DNA of 33,398 bases from Jimgerdemannia flammicorona (Eukaryota > Mucoromycota > Endogonomycetes > Endogonales > Endogonaceae): contig RBNI01000330.1 of the NCBI GenBank assembly GCA_003990745.1, positions 1 to 33,398 of the forward strand, in the 5' to 3' direction. The position numbers and the translations under genes were made by a program. This document shows, piece by piece, positions 19,353 through 30,542 of this stretch. Within the stretch, counting starts at the first letter, position 1. Every line of letters starts with the position of its first letter. The notes under the pieces are model-generated. The model saw nothing but the letters and a program-made list of their open reading frames with translations. It was not told the DNA's origin and did no database searches.

Positions 19353-20640
19353 TTCTCATTGATTCAGAAATTGAGAACTAGTGGAGAGAAAGGTAGAGAG
19401 TCTTCCTCAGTATTGTTGCCATCTTCTTCAGTAACAGGGGGGGTGGTTGCTGATAGCTCACTGTTCAGGATGGAGAGGTCAATGAGGTCTGTAAATGGTT
19501 CTTATATTGAGATGGGTGCTGGTATAGAGGTTCTCCATCTGATGTAGTTGGGACCATCTAAGTAGGGTTCTTGGTCCTCATGCCTGGGGATATCCATTTG
19601 GATAGGTAGTCCTTCAAAGAGGTCAGAGAGGCCTTCGAGTCATTGGTCTGAGTTGTCATTTAAGAGGGGGCTCTAGTGGGGTTCATAGTCAGTAGACTTG
19701 AGAGTGATCCAGGAGTTGGCTTCTTGGGCAACCTTGATCTCTAGCTTATTAATCTTGGGGAAAGAGAGGTTCTGGAAATCCTTCAGTTATATATAGTTGA
19801 GATTGGGGATTGCAAAGAGTGTATGGCATATGATTTGATAGACTTTCTTGGCAAGTCTTTGCTTATATCTATTCAGGTGAGTCCAGTCTGAGATCTGGTC
19901 AGTGAGTAGGTCCCTTGCTCATTGGAGGAGTTGGTGGCTGATTTTATATTCATGTCAGATCTCTAGGCAGCTGGTAGCAAGGTAGGCTCTTTCAGTGAGT
20001 TTGTAGTAGTTAAGGACATACTGTCCTAGGTCTGGGCTGGAGAGGTTAAGGGCTTCAGAGCAGCAGTTCCTTTCTTAGATAGCAACCTGGATATGTCCAA
20101 AGAGACAGTTAACCTAGCTTGGGAGGGGCTGGCTATGGTGGGCAGTTTGGTGACAGATAGCAGGTATTCTTGTCTTGTCTTTTCTTTGTGAGGAGAGGGG
20201 GATAAGAGTTGTGGGATATTATTGCCTTAGGTATTTATACTTATTCACCTGTCTGGTATGATCTTCTTTTGATCATGCTTTTCATCAGAATGTATGACCT
20301 ATTGCTGTAAGTAAAGCATATACTGGTCATATGAGAAAATTCTGATTTCAAAGATGTTATTACTTATGGTTGTGGTTACATAGAGTTAACAGATCTTGGT
20401 CCTCTTTTTGTTTGTCTGGTTGGTACATTTGTGAGGATTGGCCATCCTTGTCTAGGGTGAGGGCTCCCATTGTTGCAGCTAGGGGTTTGAACCTCTTAGA
20501 AATAGAATTTCTTATAATCTGAGGCAATTCCTAATAATAATATCTGTCATGTAGATGAGCTTAGATTGATTTCAACATTGTTGGCTTTCCTAAGTTCCAT
20601 ATGAAGTATCTGTCATTATCCAGTAGAGATGATACAGATA
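19353..20640 (-). pseudogene. ORF3 of Gyp-2 (post-chromodomain, unrecognised)
   Basis: A degenerate coding region between chromodomain and 3' LTR. A frame begins upstream with VSSLL and DRYFIWN (near 20640), continues LPQIIRNSISKRFKP and reaches the conserved ATG at 20470 followed by GALTLDKDGQSSQMYQ. The middle has DWTHLNRYKQRLAKKVYQII and FAIPNLNYIQLKDF; the end is acidic (TEEDGNNTEEDS). If one TGA is read through, the frame stops at TAA within the first bases of the LTR. Homologous to ORF3 of elements A and B. I see no membrane span or signal peptide. Function unknown. Confidence 0.65.
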
Positions 20641-20849
20641 GCATAAAATAGAGTTGTTCAAATGTATTTTGCTGTACTATGCTAGATTGTTCTTTATCTG
20701 AGCATCTTTTTATTGGTTAACTATGATGTTCCTTTTTTCTACAATGTTTGGTATTATATATTTTAGATAAAATATGTAGTATCCTCCTCATTTGTTATGT
20801 ACTCTAATTTTTAGAGCTGCAGTTCCTTTCTTTACTGGGGGGTGAGTGT

Positions 20850-21030
20850 TTCCATATAGTGCTGGAGGGCTTCATGTGTATTCTCTAGAACTTCTTCTTT
20901 TTCCCAGATAGCATCATAGGTGGGGTAACCCTTCTACTTGATAAGGAAAACCCACTTGACTGTTTTGGGGTATTTGCAGACCTTATGGTCAAGCACTTCC
21001 TCAATTTCAAATTCCTCATAATCATTGATC
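20850..21030 (-). pseudogene. Chromodomain of Gyp-2
   Basis: Reading YEEFEIEEVLDHKV, then VKWVFLIK-stop-KGYP, then IWEKEEVLENTHEALQHY, a clear chromodomain with the usual aromatic positions (Y/F, W, W); the stop replaces the Trp/Gln between KW and KGYP. Chromodomains at the integrase C-terminus bind methylated histone tails and steer insertion into heterochromatin. It lies just after the integrase C-terminal segment (VFHISQLVDYYENP) and before ORF3. Confidence 0.88.
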
Positions 21031-22110
21031 CTAATTGGGGGTAGAGGTAGAACTGTACACTCAGAGAATGGGTTCTCATAGTAGTCCACCAATTGGCTGA
21101 TATGGAATACTGAGTATACTTAGATATTATAGGGAAGTTGCAACTTATAGTTGACTTCACTGACTTTTTCCACAATCTTGTATGGTCCAATTCTTCTAGT
21201 ATAGAGTTTCTTGGCTGGTTATTGTGCTAGAGTATCTGGTGGAGGTGATCTGTTCTAAGCATAACCATGTTACCAATATTGTAGGAGACTTCTCTTTACT
21301 TCAAGTTCACATACTTAGTCTGGTAGTCTTGTGCCTCTATGAGAGCATCTCCTGTCATTTGGGTAAGATCAGAAATAGTCTCAGCCAGATCTTGGACTGC
21401 TGGAACTGCTGATTTCACAGTAGTACTTAGGGTCCTAGGGTGTTGACCATGATTTAAGAAGAATGAAGTCTTCTTCATAGAGGTTTGCTGGCTATTATTA
21501 TAGGCAAACTCAGCATGGGCTAGATACTTGTTCTAATTATTCTACTTGTAACAGCAGAAGATGCTAAGCATCTGTTTAAGGGTCCTATTGGTTCACCTAG
21601 TTTGACCATCAGTCTGAGGGTGGTAGGCAGTAGAGAACTTCAGCTTAGTTCTATGGAGGTTAAAGAATGCCTTCCAGAAGTTGCTTGTAAACTTAGCATC
21701 TCAGTCAGACACAATGATGCTAGGTATACCATATAGTCTGAATACTTGGGTGAGGAAAATCTCAGCAATCTCTAGTGCTGTAGCAGTGGTCTTGGTGGGT
21801 GCAAAATGGGCTTATTTGCTTAGGTGATCTACAAATACCATAATAGCATCCTATCCTACCTTAGTCTTGGGGAGCTGAACAATGAAGTCCATTACAATCT
21901 GATTCCAGTTATGACTTGAGATTGGTAGAGGTAACAGAAGTCCTGCTTTTAGCTTGTTACCACTCTTGAACCTTTGGCACATACATATCACATGAGGCCA
22001 CAAAGTCTTTGATGTCTTTAGTCATTCTTGGCTAGTAGAACTCTCTTGAGAGGAGATTATAGGTCTTCTCAAAACCAAAGTGTCCTGCTGTAGGAGTATC
22101 ATGGAGTTCC
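21030..22110 (-). pseudogene. Integrase of Gyp-2
   Basis: The HHCC zinc region (HDTPTAGHFGFEKTY, then CDMC) lies at about 22110-21970. The DDE core follows: VMDFIVQLPKT (first Asp, about 21895), [16 protein letters not shown] (second Asp, about 21700) and [11 protein letters not shown] (about 21610), after which Arg-stop-Thr replaces the expected Glu-Arg-Thr, so the third catalytic residue is lost. The C-terminal segment has LAHAEFAYNNSQQTSM and IGPYKIVEKVSEVNYKLQLP. Typical Ty3/Gypsy integrase, inactive. Confidence 0.9.
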
Positions 22111-23600
22111 TATATAATCTTGAGCTGTAGAGTATCATTGTTGAGTACAACCACTCTGTCATGGTCTCTGTAAATAAGTCCATCATAGTAAGTGAATCTC
22201 TTGGACATTTGCCTCATGAGTTCTGGGACCTCGGCCTCTGGGTCTTGGTAGAATTGAAGGAATTTCATCAAGGAGCTGTCCTGCTGGTAGCCATCCTTGA
22301 TCATCTGGATAAAGTCTTCAATTATCTTGATCATGAAGACAAGTTCATCTTCTATATATCTGGAGAAACCATCAGCCACATAGTTGGTTTTGCTTGGGAT
22401 ATACTTGATTTCTATATTAAATTTGGCAATGATTTCCATCCAGTAGGCTTGTCTGTGAGTCAGTATAGGCTGTATGTAGATATACTGCAGAGCATAGTGA
22501 TCAGTATAGGCCATAAATAGTTGTCCTAGGAGGAAGTGGTACTATTCTTGGAGTACAGTAACAATGGCCAGGAGTTTCTTCTCATGGATGGTATACTAGG
22601 TCTCAGCTGGCTTAAGCTTTTGGGAAAGGTAGACCACTGGGTGATCTTCTTAGCTGAGTACTGCCCCAATGACAATGTCAGAGGCATTTGTAGTCAGAGT
22701 AAATGGCCTAGTAGGGTCAGGTGTAATTAGCACTGGGGCCTTGGTAAGGAGTTTCTTGAGATGGTCCATAGCCTAGATATATTCAAGAGTCCATTCGATC
22801 TTGATGTTTACTCCTTTGCAGGCCAGGCTGGTCAGTGGGGCTGCAATAGCAAAGTATCCTTGGATAAACCTTCAGTAGTAACTGGCAATATCTAGAAAGT
22901 ACTGGAGTAGCTTGAGGGTAGTGGAGATGGGAATATCCTTGAGGGCTGATGCCATTCAGAGGTCCATATTGATACCTTCAGCAGAGATTATATGTCTTAG
23001 GTACTCAATCTGGTCTTGATAGAATTTACACTTGCTCATCTTGACATAGAGCTGGTGTTCTCACAGAAGGGTCAGTATTTGTCTGAGGTGGGTGTAGTAT
23101 AACTCTACTGTTTCACTGTAGATTAGTATATCATTAATATATACAAGGACACAGATATTGAGGAGTGATCCAAAGATGTCATTCATCAGATACTGGAAGT
23201 TGCTAGTGCATTGGTCAAACCAAAAGGCATGACTTGGAACTGGTAGTATCCAAATCACATTCAGAAAGCTGTCTTTTCAATGTTCTTCTCATTAATGAGA
23301 ATCTGGTGGTAGCCATTTTACAAGTCTAGTAGAGAGAAGATCTTGGCCTTGAAGATTTGGTGCAACAACTTATCAATCCTAGGCAAGGTATACCAGTTCT
23401 TGATAGTGATCTTGAGGGCTCTGTAGTCAATATACATTTGCAAAGAGCCATTCTTCTTCTTGACAAATAGAATGGGGGCTCCAAATATAGAGTAGCTGGG
23501 TTCAATATATCCTTAGGCCAGTAGTTTGGTCAACTCATCCTTGAGGGTCTTGAGTTCAGGTTAGGCCAGTTGATAGATACTCTTGTATGGGGGTTCAGAT
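22110..23600 (-). pseudogene. Reverse transcriptase and RNase H of Gyp-2
   Basis: RT begins with YKSIYQLAQPELKTLKDEL-like sequence (about 23600), then GYIEPSYSIFGAPILFVKKK, MYIDYRALKITIKNWY, IDKLLHQIFKAKIFSLLDL and the catalytic box at 23141-23130 reading YIND instead of YIDD. RNase H is readable from about 22800 and includes TDHYALQYI and PSKTNYVADGFSR (about 22510-22360), a long open stretch. Stops at Gln/Trp/Arg positions elsewhere. Function in life: cDNA synthesis. Confidence 0.92.
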
Positions 23601-23869
23601 CCTGGAATGAGATCAATTCCATGTTGGATTTGGTGCTTGGGTGGAAGTCCTTGAGGGTCTTGGAAAATATTTTGGAATTCCTCAAATAGTTCTTAAGCTT
23701 CTGTTAAGATTGGGCTACTTGTAGCTTCAGTGACTTCTTGTACAGTACAGATGAAGTAGGTGTTTCCCTTTTTTTGAGAGAGTCTCTTCATTTGGATGGC
23801 AGAAATAATGTAGATTCCTTGATGATTAGTACCTTTCTGAGGTGTCAGGATGATCTTTCTGCCTTCATG

Positions 23870-24215
23870 GGTCAGATTAATTTCATTAGTCCTCCAGTTG
23901 ATATCTGGGTTATACTGGGTCAGCCAGGCTTTTCCTAGGATAATGTCTTATTCTGGGAAATCTATAATACTGAAGTTTAACTTTTCTTGATATTTACCAA
24001 TCTTGAGCAAGAGGTCCTTGCAGATCTTGGTCAGTGGTGCAGTCTTACTATCACCAAAGGTAACACTTCTTTTCTCAGTGGCTGGTCTGCTTTGGGCTCC
24101 AATCCTCTTGGCAGTCTTAGTGCTGATATAGTTTCCAGTAGCACCACTATCAAGCAGGACATTGACATTTTGTCTGTGAACTTAGCCTGTGAACTCAATA
24201 CAACTGTCATCCTTC
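23870..24215 (-). pseudogene. Aspartic protease of Gyp-2
   Basis: The active site VNVLLDSGATGNYISTKTA (about 24170-24115) retains the D-S-G-A signature. Downstream SVTFGDSKTAPLTKI and DIILGKAWLTQYNPDINW carry the conserved ILG pattern. It lies between the dUTPase and the RT. Better preserved than the protease of element 1, with stops only around it. Confidence 0.85.
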
Positions 24216-24359
24216 TTGATAGAGTTGAGCTCTTCATCCTCATTATTGTCCCAATAGCTGTCAGTCTCCTCAAAGTCAGTTCTCTCCATCCTTCACAAGG
24301 AGAGTTGTCTTGTTTGGGTTCCTCAGTCTATTGGACTTGGTACTTCTCAGATTGAATTT

Positions 24360-24500
24360 TGAAAACTTTAGAGAGACATGTATGATATTCACCAACATGT
24401 TCCATGCAGTACATTCAGATAGAATGAGGGCATTGTCTACATGGTGCATAATTATCTGCAATTCTCTTGTACCAGTTTTCATCATCTTCCTTCATAGTAG
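24360..24500 (-). other. Cys/His-rich segment between dUTPase and protease
   Basis: The frame reads APCRQCPHSI, a stop, then MYCMEHVGEYHTC. The Cys-x2-Cys and Cys-x2-His…His-x-Cys arrangement could bind zinc. I do not recognise a family. It is part of the Gyp-2 polyprotein. Confidence 0.4.
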
Positions 24501-24514
24501 TGATCTTTTGAATG

Positions 24515-24898
24515 GGGGGTTTGTTGGTTTATCCAAACCCTTTCTTGTCATAGTCTGTCTGGGAGAGCTCGGGGACTTCTTTAATAGTGAGATCTTGATG
24601 GATTTCTTCAATGATTGCTTGGACAATTATTTGGCCTACTTTGACTTCAAATGAGGTATCTTCAAAATTTCACAAGATAATACAGATTTCACTAGTAAAA
24701 CCTTAGTCAACTACTCCTCTTCCTAGCCCAATATTGAACTCTTTGGCTAGACTGCTTCACTCAGAAAGGCAGATGTATGTTCCTTTGGAGGCTTGTATTG
24801 CAATTCCTGTTCACACTATAGCATTGGTACTTGGTGTAATGGTGAGGTCTTGGCTATAATAGAGATCATATCCTATATCAGTAGGGTGGGCCTTATTG
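24515..24898 (-). pseudogene. dUTPase domain of Gyp-2, between nucleocapsid and protease
   Basis: The clearest dUTPase in the window. Motif 1 HPTDIGYDLYYSQD, then IVRTGIAI-like strand, motif 2 LSE-stop-SSLAKEFNI (the stop replaces Arg of R-S-S), motif 3 GRGVVD-stop-GFTSEI (catalytic Asp kept, usual Tyr is Phe), motif 4 FEVKVGQIIVQAIIEE, motif 5 KKGFG-stop-TN. All in one frame, also shared with the zinc knuckle upstream. This is the order NC-dUTPase-protease known from betaretroviruses. The enzyme would hydrolyse dUTP near the reverse transcription complex. Confidence 0.9.
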
Positions 24899-25019
24899 GA
24901 GATAGTAGCCTTGTACCATATTTTCTGTACTTTGATAACATTCTCAGAGTTCTTCTTTCCTAGTCCTTCTCTAATGACAGTGATGTTCTGGTTACTGGGT
25001 TCATCTGATCTATTTCTCT

Positions 25020-25085
25020 TCTCAGGGAATTTGAATGAGATGTGTCCTGTCTTCTTACAGATGAAGCACAATCCTTTTTCATGGA
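25020..25085 (-). pseudogene. Gag zinc knuckle of Gyp-2
   Basis: LCFICKKTGHISFKFPEK matches Cys-x2-Cys-x4-His-x4-Cys, except that the last Cys is Phe. It binds element RNA in the particle. It is in frame with the dUTPase downstream. Confidence 0.8.
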
Positions 25086-26750
25086 GTTGCTTCTTTTCAT
25101 CCTCAGTGGGAGGTCTAGGTCCTCTGGAGTTTTGTTGGTTCTGTTGATCATTTCTTTGATCATTTCTTTGATCATTCCTTCTGGTGGGATTTTTTTTATC
25201 TCGGTTATCCTTCTTGTATTCTTGATTTCATGGGGCCTGAGCAGCAAGAATTTCACAGGCTCTTCTTTATACTTGTAAAGCACCATGAGTAGTGGAGACA
25301 TCCTTGGGAGAGGCCTTGTTCCTTAATCTTCTGGGTGAGCCAGTCTGATAGAGCTGCAAAGAAATAGTTGACACTGGTACCATTGATGGCCAAATTGTTC
25401 TCTTGGTAGATAAGTCCAACAGTTTTGAGATAGGCATCCATCAAAGGTTTCTAGATCCTCCTTGCTATTCTTGTGAAACTTCATCTGGGCCAGTTTATTC
25501 CAAGTTTCTTATATATAGACTACATTTCAGAATTTGCTCAGTAATAGGGCCTTGAGTCCTGGGCCTGCTTCATAGTTATCCCAACCTGGTCTGTTATTAG
25601 CAGGTGCTTGTTCATTGACTTGAGGGCAGTTTTCTCAGGTTACTGAGTGCTGTTCTAGGGTGTACCAGAATTTAGCTGCTGTTCTAGTAAAGAATATAGC
25701 TACTGTTTCCACTTATACTACTGATGTGGCAAACAACTATTGAAGGATATTGTTCTGGTTGTTGGTAAGTATTCCTATAGATACTCAGTTGTCATTCTAT
25801 TGGTTTTCTTAGTAGCCTGTGTCAACTGCATTGATGAAGTTTTCAATGTTGCTGATTTTTTCACTAAATATTGGAATTTGCAAGGTCTTGGTTAGTTTGT
25901 TCTGTTCAGCAATTTGTCCTACTATCCCTGCTAGTGCAGCTAGCTAGGTAGTCAGTACTACAATGTTGGCATCTACCATTGTATTGACTATTGGTAGTAG
26001 GCCTGTTGGGGTAGATTCTCCTAAAGATTGTTCTATCTGATGGGGTTGTGGTGCTGTATGACTTGGGGTTACTTAATTCCTGAATATCAGATCAAAGAGT
26101 CCTATGAGAGAGGGTAAACCAAATTTCTGTATAGGTGGCTAGGTTGGTTCTGGGGTCTGATCTTCTTGACCTATAGTTCCTTGGTAAATTCCTAGGCCTA
26201 CTGTTCCTTGTTGGCTATCAGCAGATTGGTATCCTATAGAGTCTTCATCTGACTCTCTTTCCTGATAGTGTGTCCTTATACTGACTAGATCCTTCAAAGA
26301 GGATATCAGTTTCTTGCTGGATAGATGAGCCTGCTCCTTGTTCAGCAGTAGGAGATGGGTGGCCTGCTTGCTCATTCTCATACCTGGTTATAGCAGAGGT
26401 ATAGTATACAACTAGCCTATAGTAGAGTGAGGTCTTGGTAGGGGTATAATGATATCTGTCAGAGATAATCTACTTTGCAGCTGCTTCTCTTACAGCAGGG
26501 GGTGAGATATAATCTAGAAAATCCTGGGTGGCTGCAGAAGTAGATTCTGGAGTTCTAGTGGTTTCAATGTATCTATAGAGAAGTTCATAGAACCTACAGT
26601 GGCTGACTATATTCCTAAGTCCTGGGTGATAAGTCCTAAAGGCCTGGTATAGACCCTTATAAGCCTGGTCAATTATAAGCTAGTGGGTCTCTGGGTCTGT
26701 GGTTTCCTGGTACTACCTGGTCCTAATGGCAAGGACTTCTCTGGCTCTAG
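25085..26750 (-). pseudogene. gag of Gyp-2, main part
   Basis: Degenerate gag reading. The N-terminal part has VLAIRTRQYQETTDPETHQ-like sequence (one stop) and GLYQAFRTYHPGLRNIV. A Gln/Glu-rich linker (about 26380-26140) is followed by the capsid-type segment IPIFSEKISNIENFINAV (about 25890) and NKLAQMKFHKNSKEDLETF (about 25490-25435). Frames shift several times. The first codons lie on the other side of LINE2 (32516-32560), and removing LINE2 with one target copy joins SEPTVDLQT to RAREVLAIRT in frame. Confidence 0.75.
25146..25178 (-). repeat. Short tandem repeat in Gyp-2 gag
   Basis: A 12-base unit (AAAGAAATGATC on the - strand) is repeated about 2.5 times and encodes repeated KEMI. Confidence 0.75.
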
Positions 26751-26761
26751 TTTAGAGATCC

Positions 26762-26763
<2 letters not shown>
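26751..26763. repeat. Target-site duplication of LINE2, left copy
   Basis: TTTAGAGATCCAC, matching TTTGGAGATCCAC at 32516-32528 with one A/G difference. Confidence 0.88.
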
Positions 26764-26796
<33 letters not shown>

Positions 26797-26820
26797 GTCA
26801 CTTGGACTCTCTTTATTAAC
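26764..26820 (-). terminator. LINE2 3' end: AATAAA and poly(A)
   Basis: On the - strand, AATAAA (26817-26812), then GAGTCCAAGTGACTATAAA and 30 A. AGTC and GACT in this tail could pair as a 4-base stem with a 5-base loop. Confidence 0.88.
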
Positions 26821-26855
26821 TGACATCTATAGTAATATTGATACAGCCTATGCCC

Positions 26856-29800
26856 TCACCCTATCCCACAGGGCCCCCCCCTCTCTCGAGTTCCTACAAA
26901 TGCCACTCCATCTACCTTCATCACAACTCTACCACCACTCTTCTCTACAATCCTCCTTACTAGTCCCTTACATCTCCCCCCCTTGGGGCCCCATCCAATC
27001 CACCATGCCTTGAAGAGCTCGAGCATCAGCTCCTCCCACCTCACTATCCTCAGGTTCACAGGCCTCTGAGGGCCCTCCTCAAAGATGCTCCACCAGTGTT
27101 CTGCAAGCCCCACCCATATTGCAATGGCCCAACCAACCATCAGCCACTCATTCCCCACCCCTCCGACCAGCCTCAACTGTAGTGCCGCCCACCACCCACC
27201 CACCTCAGGGTCAGACACTGGTACTCCCAATCTCCCCCCAACTACCTTCCAAAAATTCTCCATACTCTCGCACTCCCCCAGCCAATGTTCAGGAGTCTGC
27301 ACCACCCCACTCTCCTGCCCTACATTATGACACTCCTCACAATCAAACACCCTGCCATCCACTAGATAGCCAGCCCTAAAGTTTAGTATCATATTTCGCC
27401 ACAACAGCCTCCACCATACTACCTAGAGTTTTGGTGGGAGCCACTTTGATACCACTCTGATCCAAGCCCAGACATCTGCCCAGTCCCATTCCTCCCCAAT
27501 CCCAGCCCCTTGCCAGGTCTCCAGCCAAAGGTCCTGTCCCAGACCCCTAAGGCACTCTATACCCTCCTCTAAGTAGAAGTCCTCAACCAGATTCCCTCTC
27601 AACAAGAGCTGGTCCCACCTCTACATCTCCAGACCCCAGTCCTCATCCCCTTCAGTATCTTGCCAACAGATCCCAATGCAATGGGCCCCATCCACCACTC
27701 TCCACCAGAATCCTTTGTCTGCATCCTCCGGCTACCATCCAAGGCCACCAAGGACAGTAGATCCCCTGAGCTACTCCGTGGTGACACTCTCACCTCCCAC
27801 AAATGCTGCATAATGGGTACCCATTCTCCACCTCTCAACTCACTGGCCCTCTTCATCCACCATGCCCTCAAACAGAATAGCCTCTTGGAAAAGTCCACCA
27901 GGCCAAGTCCTCTGCAATCTACAGGAAGTGCTAGTACCTCTCAACCAATCTGAATCCAGCATCCAGCCCAGAGCCAAGAGCAGGCCATCTTGAGAAGCCT
28001 TTTAACCACCCACTTAGGGAAGTCCAAATAGTAGCCCAGATACCAAAGCTTTGGCATCCAATACACATTCAGAACAGTTACCCTCTCCGCCAGCGACACC
28101 TGTCTACCACCCCAACTCATCAGTACTTTCCCCCATTCTACCAGCTTATGCTCCCACCACTCCTTGAAAAGTAAAGAGCCATACACCGAGAAATAGATAC
28201 CCAAGTACCATACCACTCTTCCAGCCAGGACAATTGTTCCAATGATGTCCCCCCCTATGACTCCTTCCTCAAGGACCATTGTCTCACACTTGTGCCAGTT
28301 GAGTTTCACTCCAGAACACCTCTCATACCACTCAACTATCTCCTTGAGCCTAGCCACATCTGCCACCAAACCCAACCCAACCACCATATCATCTGCAAAG
28401 GCCCCTACCTTCCAATTGATGCCTAAGATATTCAATCCACCAACTCTGCGCCAGATCCAGTCCAACAATGGCTCTAAGGTGAAGGCATAAAGGATGGGTA
28501 ACAACAGATCCCCCTGCAGTACCCCCCTCCCCAAGGGGAAAGAGGCCCCCCTGTGTCCATTAGCCAGAATCGCAGCCCTACTCCCTTCCAGTAATCCAAT
28601 AAGTGACCAACACATGCCCACTGATACTCCAATGCGCTCCAGTACTTTCTCCAGCCACACTCTCCGAACCCTATCATAGGCCTTCTCTTGGTCCAGGAAG
28701 ACCAAGTGGTCATCTACCCCTGCAGCCCTAGCACCTTCAATAACACCGTGAACCCATGCCGTGCCATCTCAGATCAGTCGGCCCCCAACAAAGCCTTGCT
28801 GCTCCTTCCCTAGTACCTGTTGGGCCACACCCTATAGCCTCGCCACCAGAATTTTGGTGACCAACTTATGGTCCATATCTAGCAGCATAATTGGCCTCCA
28901 ATTCTTCCAGTCCTCCTTATGCCCTTTGTCCTTGTACAGCAGTGATACCAGCCCCAACTGCTGCCCTCCAATCCATTCCCCGGTACTGATGACTGCATCA
29001 CACATCAGCGACAACTCCTCCAGAGCCTCCTCTATGGATGCCATACATTTCCAAAAGTCCCAAGGCAAACCATCCTCCCTAGGCGCAGTTCCCAGGGTTG
29101 TTGATGCCAGAACTTGAAGGATCTCCTCTCCTAAAACCAGTTGACCAAGCTCCCCCAACTCTGCTGCAGAATTTGGGTGCCACTCTTCCAGATGCTGCTC
29201 AATGTCCTGCTCCACCTCCCCTCCTTCCTCTTCACTCCAGAGGTTACTCCAGCGAGTGCTCAACTGGCCAAGGATCCCCTGCATACCTAATACCATCTCT
29301 TCCTCATTATTAAGAACTCCTTCCCACCGGTGTCTTGCTCCCCTAGTATGGAGGAGATGGGACAAAAACCTTGTGGGCCTTTCTCCTTCTTCCAATCCTT
29401 GCCACTGTAGCCTGGCTGCCATAGCCTGAGCCTGCACTGCTTCCTCCTTCCTCAGCAAATCCTGCAATTCCATCACTTCCAGCCTAGCCCACTTAGCCTT
29501 CCAATCCAATAACTCCTCCTCCTCCAGTAATTCAGCCCAGTTCAGAAGTAGCCTTTCAAGTCTCCTAGATGCCCATCGGACTTATCTCCTCTGCTGAGCA
29601 CCCTGCTCCCTCCCCACCTCCCCCCAGTACCTTTGAGCTTCAGATTTCAGTCTTCACCACCTATCTCTAATCCTCATCCCTGCTCACCTCCAATCATTAA
29701 CCTTGGATCGTATCTCTACCACCCATGCATTCCACAGGTCCATCTCATCCAGCAGCGAAGAGTTCAGCTGCCAATGTCCTGGCCCCTCTCTGCTCCCTCC

Positions 29801-30508
29801 AAACCTCCCACCACCCCGAATACCCCAGTGGTCTGACTAAGGGCACCACTTGACCTCCATCATCTCCCAAACTATATTGCCCCAGCACTCAGTAGTCAGA
29901 ACCCAATCAATCCTAGTACTAAGTCCTCCCACCCAGTGAGTATATAGATGTTAGTCTCCATCCTAAAGTTACATGGCATCCACCAGTGAGCTGAGTCTTT
30001 CCACCTCTTCCCAGTCCTCCAATCCCCTACTCCTTCCTGCCACACCTCATCCCCCATCAGTTCGGTCCAGTCTACTCTCCCATACTATATTAAAGTCACC
30101 CCCCAGACAATCCACCCTAGCCTCAACCAAGAGCCCAGAATCCCACAGATCTCCAATCCATGCCACTTGGGTCCCTCTCTCAGCTGGGCAATAACAAGAT
30201 CCCACCACAATTGAGTTCCATCCAGGCCTCTGCCATGTCCCCCACACTAATCTACTACTCTAATGTCTAGTGTCCGCAATGTCCCCTTTCCCCTTCCTAA
30301 CCAGGATTCCCACTTTACTCTGCCAAACTGCCTCCCCACCCCACTCTCTTGTCTATTTCAGCCCATCTTCCTCCCCCTCACACCGTACATCTTGAAGTAA
30401 GAAGAGATCTGCCTCCAATTTCTTCAGCCATCCAAAAATCATATGTCGCCTCCCAGTCCCTCTAAGCCCATTGACATTCAAAGAAAAAATGTTGGTTGTA
30501 CTATTCAT
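26856..30508 (-). pseudogene. LINE2 ORF2 (endonuclease, reverse transcriptase)
   Basis: ATG at 30508, 34 bases after the ORF1 stop. The endonuclease has SLNVNGLRG, DVRCEGEED, GGDFNIV and SDHWGIRG (a stop precedes it). RT has GTAPREDGLPWDFWK, NWRPIMLLDMDHKLVTK, VFLDQEKAYDRV and FADD (28399-28388), but GVPQGD is GVLQGD and PLSP is LLLP, so it is mutated. Long open stretches: 29509-28832 and 28705-27941. A frameshift lies near 27620. The C-terminal metal motif is intact (Cys-x2-Cys-x14-His-x4-Cys, 27341-27264). Stops mostly TGA at Arg and TAG at Gln. Confidence 0.9.
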
Positions 30509-30542
30509 AGCAAAATATTTAATAATGTTGATATCTCCACAT

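Noticed and set aside
22161..22520. 119-codon + strand open frame
   Set aside because: Complement of the RNase H/integrase part of Gyp-2, where the - strand reading has clear family motifs.
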